Part shown: positions 1 to 7,357 of the stretch, one piece after another
Numbering within the stretch: the stretch's first letter is position 1
Layout of the letters: each line of letters begins with the position of its first letter
Origin: Pseudoroseomonas cervicalis
GTDB lineage: Bacteria > Pseudomonadota > Alphaproteobacteria > Acetobacterales > Acetobacteraceae
Length of the DNA: 64,000 nt
Direction: 5' to 3'
Assembly (NCBI RefSeq): GCF_030818485.1
Contig: NZ_JAUTAJ010000004.1
Span: 2,211,001 to 2,275,000, forward strand
Position numbers and translations under genes: made by a program
The notes under the pieces: generated by a model
Told to the model about the DNA's origin: nothing
What the model saw: only the letters and a program-made list of their open reading frames with translations
Databases searched by the model: none

Positions 1-937
1 GGCCGCCCGAGAGCGGATTGTCCGCCGGGTCCAGCAGCGCGACCGTGCCGGGCGGCGCGGCCAGCGCCTGGGCCAGCGCGTCCTGCGGCCCCGGCAGGGC
101 AAGGTCGAAGCGGGCGCGCCGCGCGGCGATGGCATCCGCCAGGCGGTCGGCCGCGGCCGCCGCCGCCGCGCGGCTGGTGGCATAGACCAGCGCCCCCGGC
201 CCGGCCCCCGGCGTGTCGCCCCAGGCAAAGCCGCCGATCGGCGAGGCGTCGAGGATCTCCGCCGCCGCCTCCTCCCGCCGCGCCAGCTCCCAGATCTCCG
301 CCATCGGCCCGGCCTCGTGCCGCATATGGAAGCTGTGCAGCACCATGGGACGCTTGGCCATCACGCCATGGGCGCGCGGCGCGCCCCCGATACGCCGCTC
401 CAGCTGCGCCAGGGCCCGCCGCGCCGCCGCATCCATGTCGATATGCGGATAGGTGCGGTAGATGCTGGCGCCATCCAGCAGCCCCGCCACCTCGGGCAGC
501 AGATTGGCATGCGGGTCGAAGCTGGCGACCACGGGCAGATCGGGGCCGAGCAGGCCGCGCAGCGCGCGCAGGAAGGCCAGCTCCGGCTGCGCCTCGCCCT
601 CCACCAGGCAGGCGCCGTGCAGGGAGAGATAGACCCCGTCCCAGGGCCCGCCCTGGCGCAGCCCCTCCAGCACCTCGTCCCGCCAGGCGGCGAAGAGATC
701 GGCGCGCAAGGGCGGCCCGGGCTGGGCGCTGGCGCAGCGCAGCACCACCGCCTGCCAGCCCGGCCGCGCCGCCAGGAATTCTGCCAGTGCCCCCAGCTCG
801 GTGGCGGTGCCGCGATAGGCCTCCAGCGCCGCCGCGCCGCGGGCCCATTCGCGGCTGCGGAAGGGTTCCTCCCCGGTCAGGCCGGGGGCGAAGCTGTTCG
901 CCTCATACCAGAGCCGGGCGATGGCGATGCGCGGCAT
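1..937 (-). CDS. M81 family metallopeptidase (MlrC-like), partial
   Basis: This is a partial gene; its 3' end lies beyond base 1. The translation starts MPRIAIARLWYEAN, typical of MlrC-type M81 zinc peptidases, which are named for microcystin breakdown but are widespread in peptide or amide catabolism. Family motifs visible are SLHGA, FDPHAN and YRTYPHIDMD, which carry the expected His/Asp metal ligands. The start at 937 lies 6 bases after the stop of the racemase-fold gene, so the two are probably one transcript. The neighbouring racemase-like, TauD-like and M20-like genes suggest a peptide or amino-acid-derivative catabolic cluster. The substrate cannot be read from sequence. Confidence 0.85.
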   Translation of the reverse strand, partial: MPRIAIARLWYEANSFAPGLTGEEPFRSREWARGAAALEAYRGTATELGALAEFLAARPGWQAVVLRCASAQPGPPLRADLFAAWRDEVLEGLRQGGPWDGVYLSLHGACLVEGEAQPELAFLRALRGLLGPDLPVVASFDPHANLLPEVAGLLDGASIYRTYPHIDMDAAARRALAQLERRIGGAPRAHGVMAKRPMVLHSFHMRHEAGPMAEIWELARREEAAAEILDASPIGGFAWGDTPGAGPGALVYATSRAAAAAAADRLADAIAARRARFDLALPGPQDALAQALAAPPGTVALLDPADNPLSGG

Positions 938-943
938 GGCCCC

Positions 944-1672
944 TCAGCCGGCGCCGAGCAGCCGGGCGAGCGCCGGGCTGACGCCGCTGACCTTGCGCCC
1001 CTGCGGCGGCGCCAGGCTGCCGGCGCTGGGGCGCGGCAAAGCGAGGCCCACCATCGCCTCGGCCAGCTTCACCGCGCAGGCGATGCCGTCCAGCAGCGGC
1101 ACCGGGGCCGAAAGCCGCGCCGCCATGCCGGCCAGCGCCGCGCCGCCCAGGATGACGCTGTCCGCCCCCTGCGCCACCAGCCGGGCGATGCTCTCCTCCA
1201 GCATCGCCTCGACCCGCGCGGGATCGGCCACCGCCTCCTGCGGCGTGGCGGGCAGGCCCTCCAGCGCCGCCAGCCGGGTGGACAGCCCGTGCCGCGCCAC
1301 CAGCTCGCGATAGGTCTCGGTGCCGCCCAGCGTCACCAGGCCGAAGCGCGCTCCCGCCATGCAGGCGACCAGGCAGGCGGCCTCGGTCATGCCGATCACC
1401 GGGCAGGGCATGATCTGCCGCGCCGCCTCCAGCGCCGTGTCGTGGCTGACCGCCAGCACCACCGCATCCACCTGCCCCGCCCGCTCGGCCAGCAGCTCCA
1501 GCAGCGCATGGCCGGCGACGATGTTCTCCGCCCGTGTCGAGATGGCGGCGGCGCCGAAGCGCGGCGTCGCCGGGATGATCTCGCTGCCGGGGCCGGCCGC
1601 CGCCCGCGCCGCCTCGGCGCAGCGGGCGGTGATCGCCTCGGTGGTGTTGGCGTTGGCGACCAGGATGCGCAT
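944..1672 (-). CDS. Asp/Glu/hydantoin racemase-fold protein, catalytic cysteines not conserved
   Basis: This 242-residue protein has the Asp/Glu/hydantoin racemase fold: an N-terminal MRILVANANTT segment, a PVIGMTEAA segment near the middle and a LGG-x-A-x-AGM-like segment near residue 180. Hydantoin and allantoin racemases of this family use one cysteine in an ACFxDP context and a second in an LGCAGM context. Here the matching segments read AVSHDT and LGGAALAG, so both cysteines appear to be absent. The fold assignment is firm, but racemase activity is doubtful; it could be a lyase-like relative or inactive. It lies between the M81 peptidase and the TauD-like gene on the same strand. Confidence 0.75.
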   Translation of the reverse strand: MRILVANANTTEAITARCAEAARAAAGPGSEIIPATPRFGAAAISTRAENIVAGHALLELLAERAGQVDAVVLAVSHDTALEAARQIMPCPVIGMTEAACLVACMAGARFGLVTLGGTETYRELVARHGLSTRLAALEGLPATPQEAVADPARVEAMLEESIARLVAQGADSVILGGAALAGMAARLSAPVPLLDGIACAVKLAEAMVGLALPRPSAGSLAPPQGRKVSGVSPALARLLGAG

Positions 1673-1721
1673 GCGGGCTTGGCTCCGTCAGGGGCGGGGG
1701 GCGGCGGTCAGTCCTGCAGCC

Positions 1722-2510
1722 TCAGTCCGGCGGGGCCAGGGCGGCGAAGGGGCCTTCCGCCAGGCGTGAGGTCTCGCCGCGCAGCGGCAGGCTGGCCAGC
1801 CCGGCGGGGCGGCTGGCCCAGACCAGGAAGGGGTTCACCGCCAGCAGGTCGCCCGGCCGCAGGGTGAGCTTCAGCGCCAGGCCGGGGCGCTCCGCCACCT
1901 GCTCCAGCGCCGCCAGCGCGCCGCCGCAGGCGGCCTCGTCCAGCCCGGCACGGTCGCAGCGCGCGGCGAAGACGCCGCCGGTGACGGCGAAGACCGGCAG
2001 GGGAGAGGCCGGCTCGCCGGGCTCCGCCCCGTCCGCCGGCGGCGGCGGCGGCAGGGCGCGGTAGAGCACCTCCAGCGCGGCGCGGTCGGCCTTCAGCAGC
2101 TCATTGTGCAGGGCGGCGGCGGAGAGCAGGGTGATCTCGGCCGATTCGCGGCAGAGCAGCAGCAGGATGTCGCAGGCCTCGGTGTGGTAGGGGCCGGCGG
2201 GCTGCGGCACCGCCACCGGGCGGCCCATCCGGCTGCCCAGCAGGCCCAGCAGCGCCGCCGATTCCGCCGGCAGCGGCAGGCCGCGCAGCAGGGCGAAGCC
2301 CTGGCCATTGGCCAGCCGCTCCGCCAGCTGGCCCAGCAGCGGCGCCAGCCGCGCCAGCGGCGCGCCCGGGGTGGCCAGCGCCGTCTCGATCTCGGCCGCG
2401 ATCTCGGCGCCCAGCGGCAGCATCCAGTCGGAGGGCGACAGCGCCGCGCCGGTCCAGAGATGCGGCCCGGCCTGCGGCGCGATCCGGCGGGGGGGAGTGT
2501 AATCGGTCAT
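1722..2510 (-). CDS. TauD/TfdA-like protein, probably catalytically altered
   Basis: This 262-residue protein resembles short TauD/TfdA-type Fe(II)/2-oxoglutarate dioxygenases. It has a GFALLRGLPL segment near residue 71 and YHTEACDILLLLC near residue 108, the latter matching the family's HT(D/E) metal site (H109, E111). An ALHNELL segment follows. Near the C-terminus, where the family has a distal metal-ligand histidine (NNHxVLHAR-like), this protein reads NPFLVWASR, so the ligand seems lost. The start ATG at 2510 is the first in frame with homology; the open frame continues much further upstream only as an antisense shadow of the M20 gene. Function is uncertain. Confidence 0.6.
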   Translation of the reverse strand: MTDYTPPRRIAPQAGPHLWTGAALSPSDWMLPLGAEIAAEIETALATPGAPLARLAPLLGQLAERLANGQGFALLRGLPLPAESAALLGLLGSRMGRPVAVPQPAGPYHTEACDILLLLCRESAEITLLSAAALHNELLKADRAALEVLYRALPPPPPADGAEPGEPASPLPVFAVTGGVFAARCDRAGLDEAACGGALAALEQVAERPGLALKLTLRPGDLLAVNPFLVWASRPAGLASLPLRGETSRLAEGPFAALAPPD

Positions 2511-2672
2511 CGCCGCGCATGATGGCGCAGCGGCGGCGCCGATGCATCCCCCCAGCGCCGGGCCTTGCAGAGCCCGGCCCGAGGCCGCAGGCTGCCCGGC
2601 CCGGGCGAATGATCCCGCCACCGCCAATGCCAGGGCCGATTTCAGGGCCAATTTCCAGGGAAGGAAACCCGC

Positions 2673-3840
2673 ATGGACGCCGAAACCGCGACGCGCGACC
2701 AGCCCGAGGCGCTGCGCGCCCTGGCCCTGCCCTTCGAGACCGAGGCGCTGCTCGCCGGGCTGCGCCCCTGGGTGGAGTGCGAAAGCCCCACCTTCGATGC
2801 CGAGGCGGTCAACCGCATGATGGCGCTGGCCAGCCGGGACCTGGCCATCCTGGGCGCGCGGATCGAGCGCATCCCCGGCCGCATGGGCTTCTCCGACTGC
2901 GTGCGCGCCCGCTTCCCGCATCCGGATGGGGAGATGGAGGGCGGCATCCTGGTGCTGGCGCATCTGGACACCGTCCACCCGGTCGGCACGCTGGCGCGCC
3001 TGCCCTTCCGGGTCGAGGAGAACCGCGCCTATGGCCCGGGCATCTGCGACATGAAGGGCGGCACCTATCTCGCGGTGCAGGCCATGGCCGCCATCATCCA
3101 GGCCGGCATCGCCACCCGCCGCCCCGTCACCTTCCTGCTGACCGGCGATGAGGAGGTGGGCAGCCCCTCCACCCGCGACCTGATCGAGGCCGAGGCGGCG
3201 CGGCATGAGGTGGTGCTGGTGCCCGAGCCCGCCCAGCGCGATGGCGGCGTGGTCACCGGCCGCTACGCCATCGCCCGCTTCAACCTGCGCGTCACCGGAA
3301 GGCCGAGCCATGCCGGCGCCGCGCTGTCGGACGGGCGCAGCGCCATCCGCGAAATGTGCCGCCAGGTGCTGGCGATCGAGGCGATGACCACCGAGGCCTG
3401 CACCTTCTCGGTCGGTGTCCTGCAGGGCGGGCAATGGGTGAACTGCGTCGCCACCCATTGCGACGCCGAGGCCCTGACCATGGCCAAGCGGCAGGAGGAT
3501 CTGGACCGGGGCGGTGGAGAAGATGCTCGGCCTCTCCGCCCAGGGCGATGTGCTGCTGGAGGTGCGCCGCGGCGTCACCCGCCCGGTCTGGGAGCCGGAT
3601 GCGGGTACGATGGGCCTGTACCGCACGGCGCAGACCCTGGCCGGGCGGCTCGGCCTGACCCTGCCGCATGCCAGCGCCGGCGGCGGCTCGGACGGCAATT
3701 TCACGGGTGCGATGGGCATTCCCACCCTGGACGGGCTCGGCGTGCAGGGCGCCGGCATCCACACGCTGCAGGAGCATCTGCTGGTCGACAGCCTGGTGCC
3801 GCGGGCGCGGCTCTTCGCCGGGCTGCTGGCCAGCGTCTGA
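2673..3840 (+). pseudogene. M20 family peptidase (glutamate carboxypeptidase-like), single-base frameshift
   Basis: This gene encodes an M20 zinc exopeptidase, related to glutamate carboxypeptidase CPG2 or ArgE-type deacylases. Metal-site motifs are visible in order: LAHLDTVHP, GPGICDMKGG and TGDEEVGS in the first frame, then AGGGSDGNF and GAGIHTLQEH in the next frame. The reading frame breaks at the GGGG run at 3508-3511. Removing one G joins ...QEDLDR to AVEKMLGL and gives a normal 388-residue protein ending at 3838-3840. AAGGA 7 bases before the ATG acts as ribosome-binding site. Either the gene is inactivated or the sequence has an error there. The original frame happens to stay open into the next gene, which mimics a fusion. 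Confidence 0.8.
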
Positions 3841-4415
3841 TGTTCGCCCAAGGGGTCTGGCTGAACGAGCCCGCGCGCTGGCGGGAGGACGGGGAGAGCC
3901 TCTCCGTCACCACCGACCAGGGCAGCGATTTCTGGCGCGAGACGCATTACGGCTTCACCCGCGACAGCGGCCATTTCCTCGGCGTCGAGGTGGCGGGCGG
4001 CTTCACCGCGCAGTTGCGCATCCGCGCCCGCTACGCGGCGCTCTACGACCAGGCCGGGCTGATGCTGCGGCTGGACGAGGCGCATTGGCTGAAGGCCGGC
4101 ATCGAGCTGTCGGACGGCCAGGCCATGCTGGGCAGCGTGCTGACCATCGGCCGCTCCGACTGGGCGACCGCCGCCTATGCCGGCGACCCTGGGGATGTCT
4201 GGCTGCGGGCGACGGTGGAGAAGGGCGTGCTGCGGCTGCAGGTCTCGGGCGACGGGAAACGCTGGCCGCTGCTGCGCCTCTGCCCCTTCCCGGAAGCCGG
4301 GCGCTACCGGGTGGGCCCGATGTGCTGCACGCCGGAGCGCGCCGGGCTGGAGGTGCTGTTCTCCGACTTCACCGTCACCGCGCCGCTCGGGCGCGATCTG
4401 CACGATCTGCGCTGA
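3840..4415 (+). CDS. DUF1349 domain protein (concanavalin-like fold)
   Basis: This 191-residue protein starts at an ATG that overlaps the TGA of the M20 gene by one base, so the two are translationally coupled. It matches DUF1349 proteins, a jelly-roll or concanavalin-like family once labelled 'regulation of enolase'. Segments such as SDFWRETHYGF, DQAGLMLRLDEAHWLKAGIE and VWLRATVEKG are characteristic. It has no signal peptide or membrane segment, so it is probably cytoplasmic. Carbohydrate-like ligand binding is known for the fold, but the role here is unknown. Confidence 0.75.
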   Translation: MFAQGVWLNEPARWREDGESLSVTTDQGSDFWRETHYGFTRDSGHFLGVEVAGGFTAQLRIRARYAALYDQAGLMLRLDEAHWLKAGIELSDGQAMLGSVLTIGRSDWATAAYAGDPGDVWLRATVEKGVLRLQVSGDGKRWPLLRLCPFPEAGRYRVGPMCCTPERAGLEVLFSDFTVTAPLGRDLHDLR

Positions 4416-4430
4416 GGCGGCGCGCGGCCC

Positions 4431-4865
4431 TCACTCCTCCGCGTCGCGCAGCAGCGCCAGCGTCGCCGCATCCGGCGCGGCGCCGTAGAAGCGCGCCAGC
4501 GCGTCGCGGAACAGCGCCTCGCCCGGCGCCAGGGCGGCGAACAGCGTCAGGCAGGAGCGGAACTTCACATCATCCGGGCTGCCGAAGATCTCCTTCGCCG
4601 AGCGCCCGGGCACCGCCAGCACCAGCGCCACCCAGTGGCGCAGCCGCGCCCCCAGCACGGGATGCGCCAGATAGGCCCGCGCCTCCTCGGCGCCGGCGAT
4701 GCCGTAGCGCCGCGCCGTCTCGCTGCGGCCGAGGCCGCGCAGCTGCGGGAAGATGAACCACATCCAGTGGCTGCGCTTCTGCCCCTCGCCCAGCTCGCGC
4801 TCCACCTGCGGCAGCACGGCGTCCTGGGCGCGGAGAAAACGGTCGAGGTCGAAGGGATCGCTCAT
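4431..4865 (-). CDS. DUF1810 family protein
   Basis: This 144-residue protein matches DUF1810, a small cytoplasmic alpha-helical family. The N-terminus MSDPFDLDRFLRAQD, the HWMWFIFPQLRGLGRS segment near residue 33 and the FGSPDDVKFRSCLTLF segment near residue 93 are diagnostic. It is convergent with the DUF1349 gene. The molecular function of the family is not established. Confidence 0.85.
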   Translation of the reverse strand: MSDPFDLDRFLRAQDAVLPQVERELGEGQKRSHWMWFIFPQLRGLGRSETARRYGIAGAEEARAYLAHPVLGARLRHWVALVLAVPGRSAKEIFGSPDDVKFRSCLTLFAALAPGEALFRDALARFYGAAPDAATLALLRDAEE

Positions 4866-4989
4866 CCGCCGCAGATGGGGGCGCCGGGGGGCCGCGGGAA
4901 CCGGCCTCGCGCGGTCGCGACAGGCAGGGCCGTGCTTTCGGCCCCCGCCCCCTTTTCAAATCCCGCCCCTCCGTCATCCTGGCCGCAGA

Positions 4990-5859
4990 ATGACCCTGCC
5001 CGGCAATCTGCGCGGCGCGGCCCTGATGGCCGCGGCCGCGCTGCTCTTCGCGCTGGAGGCGCTGTTCATCCGCTGGATGACCGCCCGCGGCATCCCGATC
5101 ACCACCCAGCTGCTGTTCCGCTGCCTGGGCCAGATCCTGTGGATCGCGCCGAGCCTGATCGCCGCCGGGCCGGCCGTGCTGCGCACCGCGCGGCCGCTGC
5201 TGCACGGGCTGCGCGGCGCCTGCTCGCTCGCCACCTGGGGGCTGTATTACTGGTCGCTGACGCTGCTCGACCTTGCCACCGCCACGGTGCTCTCCTTCAC
5301 CAATGTCATGTTCACCACCCTGCTCGCGGCACCCCTGCTGGGCGAGCGGGTGGGGGCGGCGCGCTGGGCCGGCACGCTGGCCGGGCTGCTCGGCATCGCC
5401 GTGATGCTGCGGCCCTGGGAGGCGGCGCCGGCCTCGGCGCTGGGCGTCACCGTGGCGCTGGTGGCCGCCGTCACCTGGTGCGGCATCACCCTCTCCTCCC
5501 GCCTGCTGACCCGCAGCGAGGGCACGCTGACCATCATCGGCTGGGTCGGCCTGCTGACCACGGCCGGCATCCTGCCCTTCGCCCTCTGGCACTGGCAGCC
5601 GCTCGATTTCGGCGATCTGGCGCTGCTGGTGGGGCTCGCCGGCTTCACCCCCGGCATCCTGGTGCTGATGACCGAGGCCTTCCGCGCCGGCGAGGCCTCG
5701 GCCGTCGCGCCCTTCCAGTATCTGCGCCTGCCGGTGCTGGCCGCGACGGGCTGGCTTCTTTATGGCGAGGCGCCGGACGGCATGGCCTGGCTCGGCGCCG
5801 CGGTGATCCTGGCCGGCGCCCTGATGGTCAGCCTGGCCGAGCTGCGGGGGCGCCGGTGA
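4990..5859 (+). CDS. EamA-type DMT transporter (first of pair)
   Basis: This 289-residue integral membrane protein has about ten hydrophobic helices arranged as two EamA repeats, typical of the drug/metabolite transporter superfamily. The conserved DLATATVLSFTNVMFTTLLAAPLLGERV segment falls near residues 92-120, after helix 3. The start ATG at 4990 opens the first helix directly; the longer open frame upstream is the antisense of the DUF1810 gene. Its stop overlaps the GTG start of a second, similar transporter (GTGA), so the pair is co-translated. They may form a heterodimer, as some small DMT proteins do, or be a duplicated exporter. The substrate is unknown. Confidence 0.85.
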   Translation: MTLPGNLRGAALMAAAALLFALEALFIRWMTARGIPITTQLLFRCLGQILWIAPSLIAAGPAVLRTARPLLHGLRGACSLATWGLYYWSLTLLDLATATVLSFTNVMFTTLLAAPLLGERVGAARWAGTLAGLLGIAVMLRPWEAAPASALGVTVALVAAVTWCGITLSSRLLTRSEGTLTIIGWVGLLTTAGILPFALWHWQPLDFGDLALLVGLAGFTPGILVLMTEAFRAGEASAVAPFQYLRLPVLAATGWLLYGEAPDGMAWLGAAVILAGALMVSLAELRGRR

Positions 5860-6698
5860 ACCCGCTGCTGCAGGCCGCCCTGCTGACCACCGCCGCCGCC
5901 TTCGTCTTCAACCTGGAGACGGTGCTGGTGAAATATCTGGACGGGGTGCCCGCCACCACCATCCTGCTGGCGCGCACCGCGGGGCAGATCCTCTGGGTGC
6001 TGCCGCTGCTGCCGCGCGAGGGGCTCGGCCTGCTGCGCACCCGGCAGCTCGGCATGCAGCTTTTGCGCGGGCTGCTCTCCTTCGTCTCCTGGGGGCTCTA
6101 CTATGTGGGCTTCCTGCGGCTGCCGCTGGCCACCGCCACCACCCTCTCCTTCACCTCGGTGCTGTTCGTCACCGCGCTGGCCGGCCCGCTGCTGGGCGAG
6201 CGGGTCGGGCTGCGCCGCTGGGCGGCAACGCTGCTGGGCTTCGCCGGCGTGCTGCTGGTGGTGCGCCCCGGTGTGCTGCCGCTGGACTGGCCCCTGGCCG
6301 CCTCGCTCGGCTCGGCGCTGTTCGGCGCCGGCATCGTGCTGACCACCAAGGCCCTCGCCCGCACCGAGCGCACCGAGACCATCATGCTCTATATCGGCTT
6401 GGTCGCCACCGCCGGCAGCCTGCCGGTGGCGCTGCCCTATCTGACCTGGCCGGGCTGGGGCAATGCGGCGCTGCTGCTGGGCGCCGCCATCCTGGGGCCG
6501 GCCGGCATGCATCTCTGGATCAACGCGCTGCGGCTGGCCGATGCCTCCTCCGTCGCGCCGATCTCCTATGTGCGGCTGGTCTTCGCCGCCCTGGCCGGCG
6601 CGCTGCTCTTCGCCGAGCCGCTCGACCCCTACCTCGCCGCCGGCGCGTTGCTGATCGTGAGCAGCGCCATCTACATCACGCGGCAAGGGGCGCGTTGA
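5856..6698 (+). CDS. EamA-type DMT transporter (second of pair)
   Basis: This 280-residue paralogue of the preceding transporter has about ten transmembrane helices and two EamA repeats. The same LATATTLSFTSVLFVTALAGPLLGERV signature is present. It starts with GTG at 5856, overlapping the previous stop by four bases. Clear similarity to its neighbour in both the DMT signature and the helix pattern suggests tandem duplication followed by divergence. The final ITRQGAR tail is short and charged. The substrate is unknown. Confidence 0.85.
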   Translation: MNPLLQAALLTTAAAFVFNLETVLVKYLDGVPATTILLARTAGQILWVLPLLPREGLGLLRTRQLGMQLLRGLLSFVSWGLYYVGFLRLPLATATTLSFTSVLFVTALAGPLLGERVGLRRWAATLLGFAGVLLVVRPGVLPLDWPLAASLGSALFGAGIVLTTKALARTERTETIMLYIGLVATAGSLPVALPYLTWPGWGNAALLLGAAILGPAGMHLWINALRLADASSVAPISYVRLVFAALAGALLFAEPLDPYLAAGALLIVSSAIYITRQGAR

Positions 6699-6759
6699 TC
6701 CGGGGATGCGCGGCGGCGCCGCGGCCCCAGATAGAGCCTGACCCCGATAGGAGACCCGC

Positions 6760-7245
6760 ATGACCGCCCTGCCGTTGGACACGCTCTCGGCCCGCCGCTC
6801 CGACGGTACCGACACGCCGCTGGCGGAATTCCGCGGCCAGGTGCTGCTGGTGGTCAACACCGCCAGCGCCTGCGGCTTCACCCCGCAATATGCCGGGCTG
6901 GAGGCGCTGCAGCGCGACTATGGCCCGCGCGGCTTCAACGTGCTGGCCTTTCCCTGCAACCAGTTCGGCAAGCAGGAGCCGGGCGACGATGCCAGCATCG
7001 CCGCCTTCTGCGAGACCCGCTTCCAGACGAGCTTTCCGCTCTTCGCCAAGATCGAGGTGAACGGGCCGCAGGCGCACCCGCTGTTCCAGGCGCTGAAGGC
7101 AGCCCAGCCCGGGCTGCTCGGCAGCGAGGGCATCAAGTGGAACTTCACCAAGTTCCTGATCGACCGGCAGGGCGAGGTGGTCGGGCGCTATGCGCCGACG
7201 ACAACGCCAGAGAAGATTCGCGGGGATATTGAGAAGCTTTTGTAA
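6760..7245 (+). CDS. Glutathione peroxidase family protein (cysteine type)
   Basis: This 161-residue thiol peroxidase reduces organic and hydrogen peroxides with thioredoxin or glutathione in the cytoplasm. The peroxidatic cysteine is C38 in NTASACGFTPQ, followed by the catalytic-site motifs LAFPCNQFGKQEPG and KWNFTKFL. Bacterial members of this class are monomeric and usually thioredoxin-dependent. TAGGAGA, 9 bases before the ATG, is a good ribosome-binding site. The gene ends three bases before a repeat element that also acts as a likely terminator. Confidence 0.93.
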   Translation: MTALPLDTLSARRSDGTDTPLAEFRGQVLLVVNTASACGFTPQYAGLEALQRDYGPRGFNVLAFPCNQFGKQEPGDDASIAAFCETRFQTSFPLFAKIEVNGPQAHPLFQALKAAQPGLLGSEGIKWNFTKFLIDRQGEVVGRYAPTTTPEKIRGDIEKLL

Positions 7246-7357
7246 GAGTTCTTTTTTGAAAAAAAGAACCAAAAAACTTTTGTCAGTTGGCGTCCCGCCT
7301 ATGGCCTGAGGCGGGACGCCAACTGAAAGAAATCTTTTTCTTCAGAAAAAGAAGGCC
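7246..7357. repeat. Dispersed hairpin repeat, copy 1
   Basis: This intergenic element fills the gap between two convergent genes. It contains three perfect stem-loops: a 10-bp T/A-rich stem at 7248-7269, a 16-bp stem with a 10-base loop at 7284-7325, and an 8-bp stem at 7334-7351. Related copies occur at 29321-29443 and 51098-51186. The spacer between the first two stems (CCAAAAAACTTTTGT) is also conserved. It probably terminates transcription from both sides, but conservation outside the stems argues for a spreading repeat family. Confidence 0.85.

Noticed and set aside
317..1867. A 516-residue plus-strand open frame
   Set aside because: It is antisense to the M81 and racemase-fold genes and has the low-complexity Arg/Gly/Ala composition of GC-rich shadow frames.
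1722..4403. An 893-residue minus-strand open frame
   Set aside because: Only bases 1722-2510 code for family-like sequence; the rest is antisense to the M20 and DUF1349 genes.
2673..4415. A 580-residue open frame that looks like an M20 peptidase-DUF1349 fusion
   Set aside because: The M20 C-terminus (GGGSDGNF, GIHTLQEH) is in another frame, and DUF1349 has its own coupled ATG at 3840, so this is frameshift read-through.
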